From Acinetobacter brisouisimilis (lineage in GTDB: Bacteria; Pseudomonadota; Gammaproteobacteria; Pseudomonadales; Moraxellaceae): a stretch of DNA of 64,000 nucleotides. Below, in pieces: positions 1 to 7,456 of the stretch (position 1 is the stretch's first letter; every line of letters begins with the position of its first letter). The DNA is taken from assembly GCF_000368265.1 (NCBI RefSeq), contig NZ_KB851219.1, forward strand, positions 936,984 to 1,000,983, in the 5' to 3' direction. The translations under genes were made by a program, and so were the position numbers. The notes under the pieces are model-generated. The model searched no databases. It worked only from the letters and a program-made list of their open reading frames with translations, and was not told where the DNA came from.

Positions 1-66
1 ATGATTCCAATGATTCCAATGATTCCAATGATTCCAATGATTCCAATGATTCCAATGATTCCAATG
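1..66. repeat. 9-bp tandem repeat (ATGATTCCA), seven copies
   Basis: Seven perfect head-to-tail copies of ATGATTCCA begin at the first base of the window, so the array may extend further left. Read on the plus strand the unit keeps a frame encoding Met-Ile-Pro repeats, which run on through M-K-N-I-Y-K to a TAA at 82-84. This could be the repetitive tail of a protein that starts outside the window or a non-coding minisatellite. The perfect identity of the copies suggests recent expansion by slippage. Confidence 0.9.
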
Positions 67-293
67 AAAAATATTTATAAATAAATATAAAACAAATACT
101 TATATTTTTATTTTTTAAAATATTGAAATTATTTAGGAAAATTCTGAACAAAAAACTTGTGATGTATAGTGCTATGCCACGAAAAATAAAACTGTACGAT
201 ATTTAATCTAAACAGAAATATGATTAAATATTAACCACTTACGTAAAATAGGCGAGACCTTGATCAAAAAATGTCTTGTTAAATTAAAGGGTT
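67..293. other. AT-rich gene-free stretch
   Basis: The stretch between the tandem repeat and the terminator is very AT-rich. It has no open frame of useful length and no recognisable RNA gene. A promoter serving something to the left cannot be excluded. Confidence 0.5.
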
Positions 294-330
294 AACAGAA
301 GATAAGTATTCCCCTTATCTTCTGTTTTTT
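294..330 (+). terminator. Strong intrinsic-terminator hairpin
   Basis: A 13-bp perfect stem (AACAGAAGATAAG at 294-306 with its complement at 314-326) encloses a 7-nt loop and is followed on the plus strand by a T run to 330. The orientation suits transcription entering from the left. It also sits just after the stop of the minus-strand DAHP synthase gene, so it may end that transcript too, although the U-tract on that side is poor. Confidence 0.75.
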
Positions 331-336
331 GTTCAA

Positions 337-1353
337 TTAAGCGACAATTTTGTTGAGATTTTTATGGTTAAGCTGCTCTGCAATTTCTAGCAATACAGCT
401 TCAGTTTTATCCCATCCTAAACAGCCATCCGTGACAGATTGACCATATGTCATACATGCAGAAATTTTTTGTTGTCCATCTACCAAGTGACTTTCTAACA
501 TCACGCCACGAACTTGAGTTAAATCTCGTTCTTGTACAACCTGTTGTAAAATCTCAGGCTGGCGTAGCGGATCTTTACCACTGTTGCCATGGCTGCAATC
601 CACAATCATTGCTGTCGGCTGTTTCAAGGTTTTTTGGATTGCCTGAATTGATGCTGCATCATAATTGGTAGAAGTATTTGAACCACGTAAAATAATATGT
701 GGTAAAGGGTTTCCTGAGCTTGCGAGTAGTACTGGTGCGCCAGTTTGTCCCATTGCAAAAAACTGATGAGAATGCTGTGATGACAAAATTGCATCTGTCG
801 CAATTTGTACGGAACCATCTGTACCATTCTTAAAGCCTACTGGATATGGCAAGCTGCTGGCAATTTCACGGTGAATTTGTGATTCTGATGTACGTGCACC
901 AATCGCACCCCATGCTAAAAGATCATCAAAATAACCCGTCACCATTGGGTTTAAAATCTCACTTGCCAGTGGCAAGCCCAATTGTAAAATTTGTAAGTAC
1001 AATGCACGAGACTGCTGTAAACCTTCATTTAGGTCGGCTTGACCATTTAAATGTGGATCATACAAAAAACCTTTCCAACCTATTGTAGTACGCGGCTTTT
1101 CAATATAAGCACGCATCACAAAATAAATCTGTTTATCGACTTGAATTTGTAATTGTTTGAGTTTTTCTGCGTATTCAAGCACGGCTTGAGGGTCGTGAAT
1201 AGAACAAGGCCCTGTAATGACCAATAATCGCTTGTCCTGCCCTTTTAAAATTCTTTCAATGATTTGTCGCTGTTGTTGTACCTGTAGAGCAAGTTCTTGT
1301 GTGAGTGGTTGTTGCTGCTTCAGTTGTTGCGGAGTTTTCAAAATGCTGTTCAT
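337..1353 (-). CDS. 3-deoxy-7-phosphoheptulonate (DAHP) synthase, class I
   Basis: This enzyme condenses phosphoenolpyruvate and erythrose-4-phosphate to DAHP, the first step of the shikimate pathway to Phe, Tyr and Trp. At 338 aa it has the usual AroF/AroG/AroH length. Family motifs seen are GPCSIHDP (residues 48-55), KNGTDG in the middle, and VDCSHGNSGKDP in the C-terminal third. The ATG follows an AAGGAAATTTT ribosome site. Which amino acid feeds back on the enzyme cannot be decided from the sequence. The 5' region holds an attenuator and two short ORFs rich in Tyr, Phe and Trp codons, so expression is probably controlled by supply of charged aromatic tRNAs. Confidence 0.95.
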   Translation of the reverse strand: MNSILKTPQQLKQQQPLTQELALQVQQQRQIIERILKGQDKRLLVITGPCSIHDPQAVLEYAEKLKQLQIQVDKQIYFVMRAYIEKPRTTIGWKGFLYDPHLNGQADLNEGLQQSRALYLQILQLGLPLASEILNPMVTGYFDDLLAWGAIGARTSESQIHREIASSLPYPVGFKNGTDGSVQIATDAILSSQHSHQFFAMGQTGAPVLLASSGNPLPHIILRGSNTSTNYDAASIQAIQKTLKQPTAMIVDCSHGNSGKDPLRQPEILQQVVQERDLTQVRGVMLESHLVDGQQKISACMTYGQSVTDGCLGWDKTEAVLLEIAEQLNHKNLNKIVA

Positions 1354-1369
1354 AAAATTTCCTTGGCGT

Positions 1370-1474
1370 TTAATCCATCAATAAGGGTGTATGTTTTGCT
1401 GTTTGGTTATCTGCAACATAAAACCAGAATCGAGGTTGAAAATAAGCCACCAAATAAGTTGTAAACATCATCAT
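1370..1474 (-). CDS. Second aromatic-rich leader ORF (34 aa) just upstream of DAHP synthase
   Basis: A short ORF with a clear GGAG ribosome site (1479-1482) and a run of three ATG codons reads MMMFTTYLVAYFQPRFWFYV and ends LLMD. Eight of 34 residues are Phe, Tyr or Trp. It lies after the attenuator terminator. Its stop is 16 nt before the DAHP synthase start and close to that gene's ribosome site, so translational coupling is plausible. With the GGAG, the second or third ATG fits at least as well as the first. The ORF, RBS and composition are visible; a regulatory role is inferred. Confidence 0.6.
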   Translation of the reverse strand: MMMFTTYLVAYFQPRFWFYVADNQTAKHTPLLMD

Positions 1475-1494
1475 TATTCTCCAAATTTAAGATA

Positions 1495-1526
1495 TAAAAA
1501 AACCTGATTGGTGTTGCCAATCAGGT
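1495..1526 (-). terminator. Attenuator terminator of the DAHP synthase leader
   Basis: On the minus strand a perfect 10-bp stem (ACCTGATTGG with CCAATCAGGT) closes a 5-nt loop and runs straight into seven U residues. It lies between the first leader peptide and the structural gene, where an attenuator terminator belongs. The 5' arm can instead pair with the segment at 1541-1550 (9 of 10 positions). Confidence 0.85.
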
Positions 1527-1540
1527 ATAAATTTTTTTGA

Positions 1541-1630
1541 TGGGCAACCTATCTTTTCCGTGCCCAAACGTATTCGGGCGACTATCTAAAGTGCCAGAAA
1601 TACGCATAATAAGTCATAGAGATAGGTTGC
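1541..1630 (-). promoter_or_regulatory. Alternative-pairing segments of a ribosome-mediated attenuator
   Basis: On the minus-strand RNA, GCAACCTATC (from plus 1621-1630, inside the leader-peptide codons) is perfectly complementary to GATAGGTTGC (plus 1544-1553). The latter segment extends to GTTGCCCATC, which pairs at 9 of 10 positions with GATTGGCAAC, the terminator's 5' arm. This gives the classical 1:2, 2:3, 3:4 architecture. A ribosome stalled on the Tyr/Phe/Trp codons would free segment 2 to form the antiterminator; fast translation would let 1:2 and then the terminator form. A 6-bp TGGGCA/TGCCCA hairpin (1541-1566) also involves segment 2. Confidence 0.8.
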
Positions 1631-1647
1631 TGTAACATCAAAGTCAT
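1582..1647 (-). CDS. Attenuator leader peptide (21 aa, Tyr/Phe/Trp cluster)
   Basis: This short ORF encodes a peptide ending in Met-Thr-TYYAYFWHFR-like sequence: after MTLMLQQPIS it has MTYYAYFWHFR, with three Tyr, two Phe and one Trp in eight residues. The stop is 29 nt before pairing segment 2. No strong Shine-Dalgarno is visible before any of the three possible Met starts (1647, 1638, 1617). The codon cluster and its position inside a terminator/antiterminator system identify it as a leader peptide sensing aromatic aminoacyl-tRNA. Confidence 0.82.
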   Translation of the reverse strand: MTLMLQQPISMTYYAYFWHFR

Positions 1648-1669
1648 CACGAATAAACTATTAATTATT

Positions 1670-1698
1670 AAAATACGCCTGTTTATTTTATTAAACAA
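1670..1698 (-). promoter_or_regulatory. Candidate sigma-70 promoter of the attenuated operon
   Basis: On the minus strand a TTGTTT -35 box (plus 1693-1698) and a TATTTT -10 box (plus 1670-1675) are separated by exactly 17 bp. Transcription would start about 15-20 nt before the leader-peptide ATG. The region is AT-rich, so chance matches are possible, but spacing and position are right. Confidence 0.5.
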
Positions 1699-1751
1699 GT
1701 ATTTTTATAAAATAAATAAGTTTTTCTATGAAAATACTTTATTTTCATAAA

Positions 1752-2216
1752 CTAAGGTAGAACACGGCGTAAAGTGACGACGCATTTATCTTGTTTTTCC
1801 GATGTACAAAACTGGATGGTATTGGCATTGCGCCACTGAACAAAATACTGTGACACCTCTCCTGCCTGATCTTGCTGATGCCCTAAGCAATCTTTCTGAT
1901 TGTTATCATATTTCACCTGCAAAGCTAAAGCACCAATTTTGGAGTTTTCAGGCGATGGCTGATATTCATAAATTCCTGTTGACCATTCAGCAGCGCTTTT
2001 AATAATGACTTGATTGTTGCTTTTAAAGTTATAATATTCCACACATTTTTTGTTATTTGGAATTTCCATTCCCCACAGACCTACAATTTGTGTTCGTACA
2101 ACAATATTAATTGAATTGTCATTTTGAGGGTTTGCTACTGACTGGGCAGACTGAGGTGCCGCCATTGCAAATGTTGAGCATATACAAAAAACACTGGAGA
2201 TGAATAATTGCTTCAT
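1752..2216 (-). CDS. Secreted hypothetical protein (154 aa)
   Basis: The N-terminus (MKQLFISSVFCICSTFAMA then APQ) is a typical Sec signal peptide with an AMA-A cleavage site, so the product is probably periplasmic. The mature part is about 130 aa with three Cys. It holds the fragment VGLWGMEIPN, as seen in small lipocalin-like or DUF periplasmic proteins, but I do not recognise a family. It stands alone, divergent from nothing and followed by the DAHP synthase leader. Confidence 0.65.
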   Translation of the reverse strand: MKQLFISSVFCICSTFAMAAPQSAQSVANPQNDNSINIVVRTQIVGLWGMEIPNNKKCVEYYNFKSNNQVIIKSAAEWSTGIYEYQPSPENSKIGALALQVKYDNNQKDCLGHQQDQAGEVSQYFVQWRNANTIQFCTSEKQDKCVVTLRRVLP

Positions 2217-2293
2217 AAGTTGTTCTATACCTCTAAGTGATAAGAATAACTTAGCATATCTACTTGAAGAATTTGTATTAATAACTTGTTTAT

Positions 2294-3475
2294 TTAACCT
2301 TTTGTTGCCATAGCATCGTCATGTTGACTATGCCGTGGCAACCAGTATGTCAATGGTAAAGCCAGCAATACCAACATCGCTGCATACACAAAAATATGCT
2401 GTCCTGATAACAGCTTCCAGTAATGCCCAGCTAAAATGCTGCCAACAGCAACACCAATACCCCACATGGTGCTATACAATGCCTGACCACGACCTTGTTG
2501 CTCGGCACTAAAATTCTGAAAAATAACCTTCATCGCAATGAGATGAAATAAACCAAAACTAAAAGCGTGAATCGTTTGCGCCAGTAGCTGCACTGAAAAA
2601 TAGGCAGACCCAACACCCACGATATACCAACGGATTGAGGTGAGAATTAAACACAGGATCACCAGTTTTTGCCAGGAAAATCGCTGTAGAAAGATGCGCT
2701 GTGCATAAGCAAACATTACAATCTCAGCAATGACACCTGTTGCCCATAACGCTCCGATTTGAGCGGTGCTGTAGTGCTGTTCATGCAAATAATTGCTGTA
2801 AAAACTATAAAATGGCGCAAATGAAAATAGCAGAATAAATTCGATGGAAAAAAATGCCAAAACTGTAGGATGGCGAATATTTTCCCAGATAGGTTGTAAT
2901 TTTTTTTGTGCCTTCGGCGCATTGCTTGGCTCTTGAATGGTAAATGCCCAAATAAATGCAAGAAATGCAATGCTTAACAGGATAATAGGAAGCCAGCGAA
3001 TAGAAATGAGGTCAAGCAGTTCACCGATCAAAAATACGGCAACAATAAATCCAACAGATCCCCATTTTCTAACTCTCCCATACAATTTTGCCTTTTCATC
3101 ACCTAACCAAAATAACGTTACACCTTCAAATTGGGCTAAAATCGCATTTTGGAAAAAGCTAAAAATAAGCATTAAGACTGCTATTGACTGAAAATTGTTC
3201 GGAATAATAAAAATTAAAAACCAGATACATGTCTCAATCCAAGTGGCAATACGAACTAAAAGCATCCGTTTACCAGATTTATCTGCAATCCAGCCCCAAA
3301 TGAACGGCGCAAAAAACCGGGTTAAAATTGCTATAGAGGATAGCCAGCCAATTTGCTGAAAACTAAAGCCCTGATCTTGAAGATACAAATTCCAATATGG
3401 CATAAACGTGCCAACAATCGCATAGTAGAAAAAGTAAAAAACACCGAGTTTGCTGCGGATTGGGATACTTAACAT
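2294..3475 (-). CDS. MFS transporter, HcaT/LacY-like (MFS_1_like)
   Basis: This is a 393-aa polytopic protein with about twelve hydrophobic segments. The N-terminal YFFYYAIVGTFMPYWNLYL, the WIADKSGKR loop between helices 2 and 3, and the late RGQALYSTMWGIGVAVGS are typical of the 3-phenylpropionate permease (HcaT)/nucleoside-symporter branch of the major facilitator superfamily. The substrate cannot be told from sequence. The ORF is complete and monocistronic; the ribosome site before the ATG is weak. Confidence 0.8.
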   Translation of the reverse strand: MLSIPIRSKLGVFYFFYYAIVGTFMPYWNLYLQDQGFSFQQIGWLSSIAILTRFFAPFIWGWIADKSGKRMLLVRIATWIETCIWFLIFIIPNNFQSIAVLMLIFSFFQNAILAQFEGVTLFWLGDEKAKLYGRVRKWGSVGFIVAVFLIGELLDLISIRWLPIILLSIAFLAFIWAFTIQEPSNAPKAQKKLQPIWENIRHPTVLAFFSIEFILLFSFAPFYSFYSNYLHEQHYSTAQIGALWATGVIAEIVMFAYAQRIFLQRFSWQKLVILCLILTSIRWYIVGVGSAYFSVQLLAQTIHAFSFGLFHLIAMKVIFQNFSAEQQGRGQALYSTMWGIGVAVGSILAGHYWKLLSGQHIFVYAAMLVLLALPLTYWLPRHSQHDDAMATKG

Positions 3476-3562
3476 CTAGTTGTATTCCATTTTATTTTCA
3501 ATAACTTAATATTTTTAAAGGTTGTATTGGCTTGCATTCAATTACCCTTGATTGTATTTCAA

Positions 3563-3621
3563 CAGTCTACAAATCAGTCTACAAATCACGAAAAAATATT
3601 TTTTTGATTTTTTGTAGACTG
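3563..3621. repeat. Direct and inverted copies of CAGTCTACAAA at the prophage-remnant edge
   Basis: CAGTCTACAAAT occurs twice in tandem (3563-3574, 3575-3586), and an inverted copy TTTGTAGACTG lies at 3611-3621. The cluster is in non-coding DNA between the MFS gene and the phage-derived fragments. It could be the remains of an attachment or integrase-binding site, or a hairpin-forming element. No matching core repeat was recognised at the other edge near 5.75 kb. Confidence 0.45.
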
Positions 3622-3692
3622 GTGTGGTTTTCAACTAAGAACCATATATTAAAGCCTTTAATACATAGATAATTATAAATTTTTCTCTAAAT

Positions 3693-3717
3693 AAAAAAGC
3701 CATCAAAATGATGGCTT
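3693..3717 (-). terminator. Intrinsic terminator downstream of the phage fragments
   Basis: AAGCCATCA (3697-3705) pairs with TGATGGCTT (3709-3717) around an AAA loop. On the minus strand the stem is followed by six U residues. It would end transcription of the minus-strand phage-derived genes. Confidence 0.8.
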
Positions 3718-3766
3718 ACAAGGACTACAACGTACGGATAAAAATTACAGTAAAGTTACGGAATAA

Positions 3767-3904
3767 TCAATTATTCATAACACGTTCAAAATACTTATGG
3801 CACCCCTGCATAAATTCGTTACTGGTTTTAAATTCGGAAAATGCTGGATCCTTGGCATATTCACATTGATCTTTTAACGCCAACTGGTTGTACTTAGCAA
3901 ACAT
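3767..3904 (-). pseudogene. 45-aa C-terminal remnant of an unknown phage-type gene
   Basis: A frame begins MFAKYNQLALKDQCEYAKDP and ends FERVMNN. It overlaps the 3' end of the ParB-like fragment in another frame and is too short and abrupt to be a full gene. It looks like the tail of a different gene fused by deletion to the ParB-like sequence near 3905. No family was recognised. Confidence 0.4.
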
Positions 3905-4419
3905 ATAGCTTCTATCGCAAACTGTGCACGATCAATTGGCGTGGTGCGAATACGTACCCACATTGGCTTTGTGATAGCTTGCACCTGTGCCTGGCTAACT
4001 CCAAAATACTCCGCCTCACTTTCTAACCACTCTTTGTATTCATCTGCAATACCACGTTCATATGCTAGTTTGAGTGCCATGGTTCGACCATTTCCAGATT
4101 CCACCACTAGATCATCACCCACAATCGGTGCACCAGTATCTGCACGACCAGACATACCTAAGCTGTCAGGATCAATATCATTTGCCGTTTTTTGTACCCA
4201 TGCTTGAGATGAATCACGACTACGGTCGCGCGGCTGTAATTCTTGAGGGTATTGTGGATTTTCTGCACCAGCAGCGGTATGTGATGCAATAATCCGATCA
4301 ATATCTATCAGAGCAAATACTGTATTAAGTTTTGTCCCCTTAGCTGTCTTGATAGTTTTTGCTCGGCCTTCGAAAAATCCATTTTTCGCGGTGTTTTCTA
4401 AACGGAATTCAATTTGCAT
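3874..4419 (-). pseudogene. DdrB-like ParB-domain fragment (phage-derived)
   Basis: The 181-aa frame contains ELQPRDRSRDSSQAWVQK, GAPIVGDDLVVESGNGRTMA and the RTTPIDRAQFAIEA block. These are the conserved features of the DdrB-like ParB-superfamily domain found at the start of large phage and plasmid proteins. The frame breaks right after RAQFAIEA, where the family continues with Asn and a long C-terminal part. Here it runs into 10 unrelated residues and stops, so most of the original protein is missing. It lies 26 nt downstream of the frameshifted DarA-like gene, as in one phage operon. Confidence 0.7.
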
Positions 4420-4445
4420 GTTCGACTGTATTCATGATTTACACC

Positions 4446-5749
4446 TTATGCACTTGCCTGATCGATTGCTTCATTGATAATTTGCATTGCTTGTAGCAAC
4501 AATGAATCTTCTTCATCTAACTCAGCCAGATAAACAATCTTGTCCATATCCGCATCCAAAGGTGCAATTTCCCCATCGAGGATACGGTTAAGGTAATCAT
4601 ATCATCCTGACTAAATTTTGGTTCAGGTTTATTGTTTTGATCTTCTGGGTTCGATGCAACCACTTCATCTAATTGCAATTTTAAGGCTTCAATTTCTGTG
4701 TCTAGAGCTTTTAATGTGCTTTGTTTATCAGTTAAACGTCCTTGAGCATCCGTCAATCCTTGCTGTGCTTCAGCTTTCTTTGCTTGCGTACGCTGGAAGC
4801 GAGCACTGTTTTTGTTGACCAGTTGCATAATGCGGCCCGCCAAAATAGGTAAGGCAATACCTTCGCCCTGGTTTGGTTGAATGGCACCTGTCACATCACG
4901 GTTATTCAGCATGATTTTCCATGAAATCAGCGTGTCTGTAGCTGCAAGTTTTGATGGGGTACTGTCTGGGTTGTGATAAACGATCGTGACATTCTGCCCA
5001 TCCGCAATGTTATAGGTTACGGCGACATTGACCACATTCTTGCGTTTGAATGGTTTTGACATTTCCATACTGGTAATCGCAACACCACCTTTTGCTGCAA
5101 GATCCATTGCCTTACTGAGCATATTGCTGAATTTTTCGAGGTGTTGGTAATCAATAATGATCGAATCAAATTCTTGATGCTCAGCATCCAAGGCTTCAAG
5201 TAAAGCAGGTAAACCATCGAATTGATTCAATAAGCCATTATGGTCATCATGGAATTGCATATCTGACAGTAAGTGTGCCAGTGAACCACTATGTGACTTT
5301 AATTGCAGTCCATCCCACATCGGCTGCTCACCAGCAATAACATCCTGAAATTTTTCCAATTGCCAGGGCTGAATTGCCGTATCTTTTGTTCGGTGAAAAT
5401 AGGCATTATCAAGATGGCGCTTTAAGCCTTCTTCATTGGATAGCATCACATCTGTTACCACACCATCAAACATCCGACCAAAATAAAGGTGGGCAATATT
5501 TTTTGCTTCATCTCCATCCGAAACGCCTAACACGGCGCATGAATCAAAACCTTGCTGTGATTTAAAATTCACGACATGCCATAGGTCATCTTCTGTAGCT
5601 GACTCAGTGACAATTGCGGATAGTTTACGATGTGTACCTTGAATGCAGCCAATAGAGCATGATCCAGTATTTAATGCGGCGTCAAAACCCGCAACCACAT
5701 AGCCCATATGTGGTGCGTATTGTTGAATAAAGTTTTTTGTATTCTTCAC
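4446..5749 (-). pseudogene. DarA-like (defence-against-restriction A N-terminal domain) phage protein, frameshifted
   Basis: The frame resembles phage-encoded proteins with the P1 DarA N-terminal domain. FDAALNTGSCSIGCIQGTH lies near the start; the block around KGGVAITSMEMSKPFKRKNV is central; a coiled coil rich in Gln/Lys/Ala follows. The likely start is the GTG at 5749, because the in-frame sequence upstream contains a terminator hairpin. Near 4605 the frame is lost. The other frame continues naturally (YLNRILDGEIAPLDADMDK to a TAA at 4446-4448), so a small indel near DDY(D)YL broke the gene. The open frame instead ends at 4517 with a nonsense tail. Confidence 0.7.
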
Positions 5750-5751
5750 AA

Positions 5752-5783
5752 AAATAGCCTCTAGAAAATTCTTGAGGCTATTT
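5752..5783 (-). terminator. Terminator of the dehydratase operon at the prophage junction
   Basis: AAATAGCCTC (5752-5761) and GAGGCTATTT (5774-5783) form a 10-bp stem that on the minus strand runs into further U residues. It sits about 55 nt after the stop of the PLP dehydratase gene. The DarA-like sequence begins immediately beyond it, so the phage DNA joins the chromosome at or next to this hairpin. Confidence 0.75.
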
Positions 5784-5838
5784 TGATGATTCGTGTATTC
5801 TTGTTTTTTGGAAAGTACCAAATAAAATAAGCTGAAAC

Positions 5839-6810
5839 TTAAATTCCAGTTAGTAATTGACTATAACGAGTCATATCAATATTACCGCCACTGATAATGA
5901 CTCCAATTCTTTTGCCCTTTAACTCTTTTTTGAGCATTCTCGCTGCTGTAAAACCAAGACACCCTGTTGGTTCCACAATCATTTTCATACGTTCTGCAAA
6001 GAAACGCATTGAGTTAATCAGCTCTTCATCTGATACCGTTAAAATATCATCAACTTTTTCTTTGATAATGGAAAAAGTATATTGACCTAAATGTTGGATT
6101 TGTGCGCCATCAGCAATTGTTTGTGGGGTATCTATATGTACAATTTCACCTTTTTGAAAAGATAGTTGACCATCATTACCTGCGTCCGGTTCAACCCCGT
6201 ATATTTTACAATTTGGCGATAAATGCCTTGCAGACAAGGCTGAACCTGCTAATAACCCACCACCACCAAGGCAGACAAATAAAGCATCTAACTCACCAAC
6301 CTCTTCAAATAGTTCCTTAGCTACAGTCCCCTGACCTGCGATCACATGCGGATGATCATAAGGTGGAATTAAAGTCAGGCCTTTTTCTTTCGCTAATGCT
6401 TGCCCTATTTCTTCTCGGTCCTCCGTATAACGGTTATATTCAATTACATTTCCACCATAGCCTTTGGTTGCTGCTTTTTTTGCAGCAGGAGCATCATGAG
6501 GCATAATAATTGTTGCAGGAATTCCCAAAATTTTAGCTGATAAAGCAACACCTTGAGCATGATTTCCAGAAGAATACGCAACAATACCAGCAGCTCTTTG
6601 TACATCATTCAGTTGAGCCAAAGCATTCATTGCACCACGGAACTTAAATGCACCTATGCGTTGGAAATTTTCACATTTGAAAAATATTTGGGCATCAAAG
6701 TCTGCATCTGCCGTTCTAGAGGTTAATACAGGTGTTTTATTTATATGATTATTGATACGTTGAGCTGCAGCAATGACATCATCAAATGTTGGAAGTGTTT
6801 GTTTTTGCAT
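5839..6810 (-). CDS. PLP-dependent serine/threonine (hydroxyaspartate-type) dehydratase
   Basis: This 323-aa fold-type II PLP enzyme has the lysine in GAFKFRGA (K56), the phosphate/carboxylate loop SGNHAQG (81-87) and the GGGGLLAG PLP-phosphate loop. Length and sequence match the short, ACT-less branch that includes catabolic threonine dehydratase, serine racemase and threo-3-hydroxyaspartate ammonia-lyase. The exact substrate is uncertain. It lies 34 nt downstream of a RidA gene, whose product hydrolyses the enamine/imine intermediates these enzymes release. A divergent PAS-HTH regulator and paired inverted repeats suggest substrate induction. Confidence 0.88.
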   Translation of the reverse strand: MQKQTLPTFDDVIAAAQRINNHINKTPVLTSRTADADFDAQIFFKCENFQRIGAFKFRGAMNALAQLNDVQRAAGIVAYSSGNHAQGVALSAKILGIPATIIMPHDAPAAKKAATKGYGGNVIEYNRYTEDREEIGQALAKEKGLTLIPPYDHPHVIAGQGTVAKELFEEVGELDALFVCLGGGGLLAGSALSARHLSPNCKIYGVEPDAGNDGQLSFQKGEIVHIDTPQTIADGAQIQHLGQYTFSIIKEKVDDILTVSDEELINSMRFFAERMKMIVEPTGCLGFTAARMLKKELKGKRIGVIISGGNIDMTRYSQLLTGI

Positions 6811-6844
6811 GTAAAAAAACCTATAAAAAATAATTAATTAAGAA

Positions 6845-7228
6845 CTAAATAGTTGCAACAGCTTCAATTTCTATAGAACAACCATAATGAAGTTCTGAGA
6901 CAGCAGCCACAGCTCTAGCGGGTCGATGCTCACCAAGCCATTTTGAATACAAATCATTAAAAATAGACCATTGATTGATATTGGTCACATAGACTCTTAC
7001 ATGTACAAGCATTTCTCGTGTCGTACCAGCTCCAATCAATGATTCATCTAAATTGAGTAAAACCTGCTTGGTTTGCTCTTCAAATGAAGCATTATTCAAC
7101 TTCAGACCTTCTTTAGTTACCGGTAATTGACCTGAAATAAAAATTAAATGACCCGCTGTACAACTATGGGAATAATGCCCTCCTGGTGGAGGACAATTCT
7201 TAGTATTATTGAGAATTAAGTTTGTCAT
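6845..7228 (-). CDS. RidA family enamine/imine deaminase
   Basis: This 127-aa protein of the YjgF/YER057c/UK114 family has SHSCTAGHLIFISGQLPVT near the start, VRVYVTNINQW in the middle and RPARAVAAVSELHYGCSIEI with the conserved Arg. I start it at 7228 because TGGAGT lies at good spacing before the ATGATG pair; an upstream in-frame ATG at 7261 has no ribosome site. It is the first gene of a two-gene operon with the dehydratase. Its expected job is to hydrolyse 2-aminoacrylate or similar products to keto acids. Confidence 0.9.
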   Translation of the reverse strand: MTNLILNNTKNCPPPGGHYSHSCTAGHLIFISGQLPVTKEGLKLNNASFEEQTKQVLLNLDESLIGAGTTREMLVHVRVYVTNINQWSIFNDLYSKWLGEHRPARAVAAVSELHYGCSIEIEAVATI

Positions 7229-7285
7229 CATATGACTCCATCTGAAAGTGTATTTGCACACCCATGTTAGATAAAATATACAATA

Positions 7286-7302
7286 TTAGATATTGTGTCT
7301 AA
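7286..7302. promoter_or_regulatory. Inverted repeat TTAGA-N7-TCTAA, ridA-proximal operator candidate
   Basis: TTAGA (7286-7290) and TCTAA (7298-7302) flank a 7-bp spacer. The site overlaps a second palindrome, ACAATAT-TAG-ATATTGT (7280-7296). The same half-site and spacing recur at 7362-7380, so this is probably the operator of the divergent regulator. Confidence 0.55.
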
Positions 7303-7361
7303 TTTATTTTATGTGTTTTAAGCCGATAAATTCTAAGAAATTGATTTTAAATAATTTTATT

Positions 7362-7380
7362 TTTAGACAAAAAATCTAAA
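7362..7380. promoter_or_regulatory. Inverted repeat TTTAGA-N7-TCTAAA, regulator-proximal operator candidate
   Basis: A perfect 6-bp inverted repeat with 7-bp spacing repeats the TTAGA-N7-TCTAA pattern found near ridA. The two centres are about 77 bp apart in the divergent intergenic region, compatible with looping or separate control of each promoter. Confidence 0.55.
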
Positions 7381-7456
7381 AATGAAGTGAATTTGTCTAT
7401 AAAAAATATAAAATGGGTTAATGCGTCTTTTATAAGATATTTAATTTGGAGTGAAA

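Noticed and set aside
1..66. Possible CRISPR array
   Set aside because: The unit is 9 bp and contiguous with no spacers, so it is a tandem repeat.
5750..5821. N-terminal 24 residues of the DarA-like frame read from the ATG at 5821
   Set aside because: This stretch contains the dehydratase operon's terminator hairpin and has no family similarity; the GTG at 5749 is a better start.
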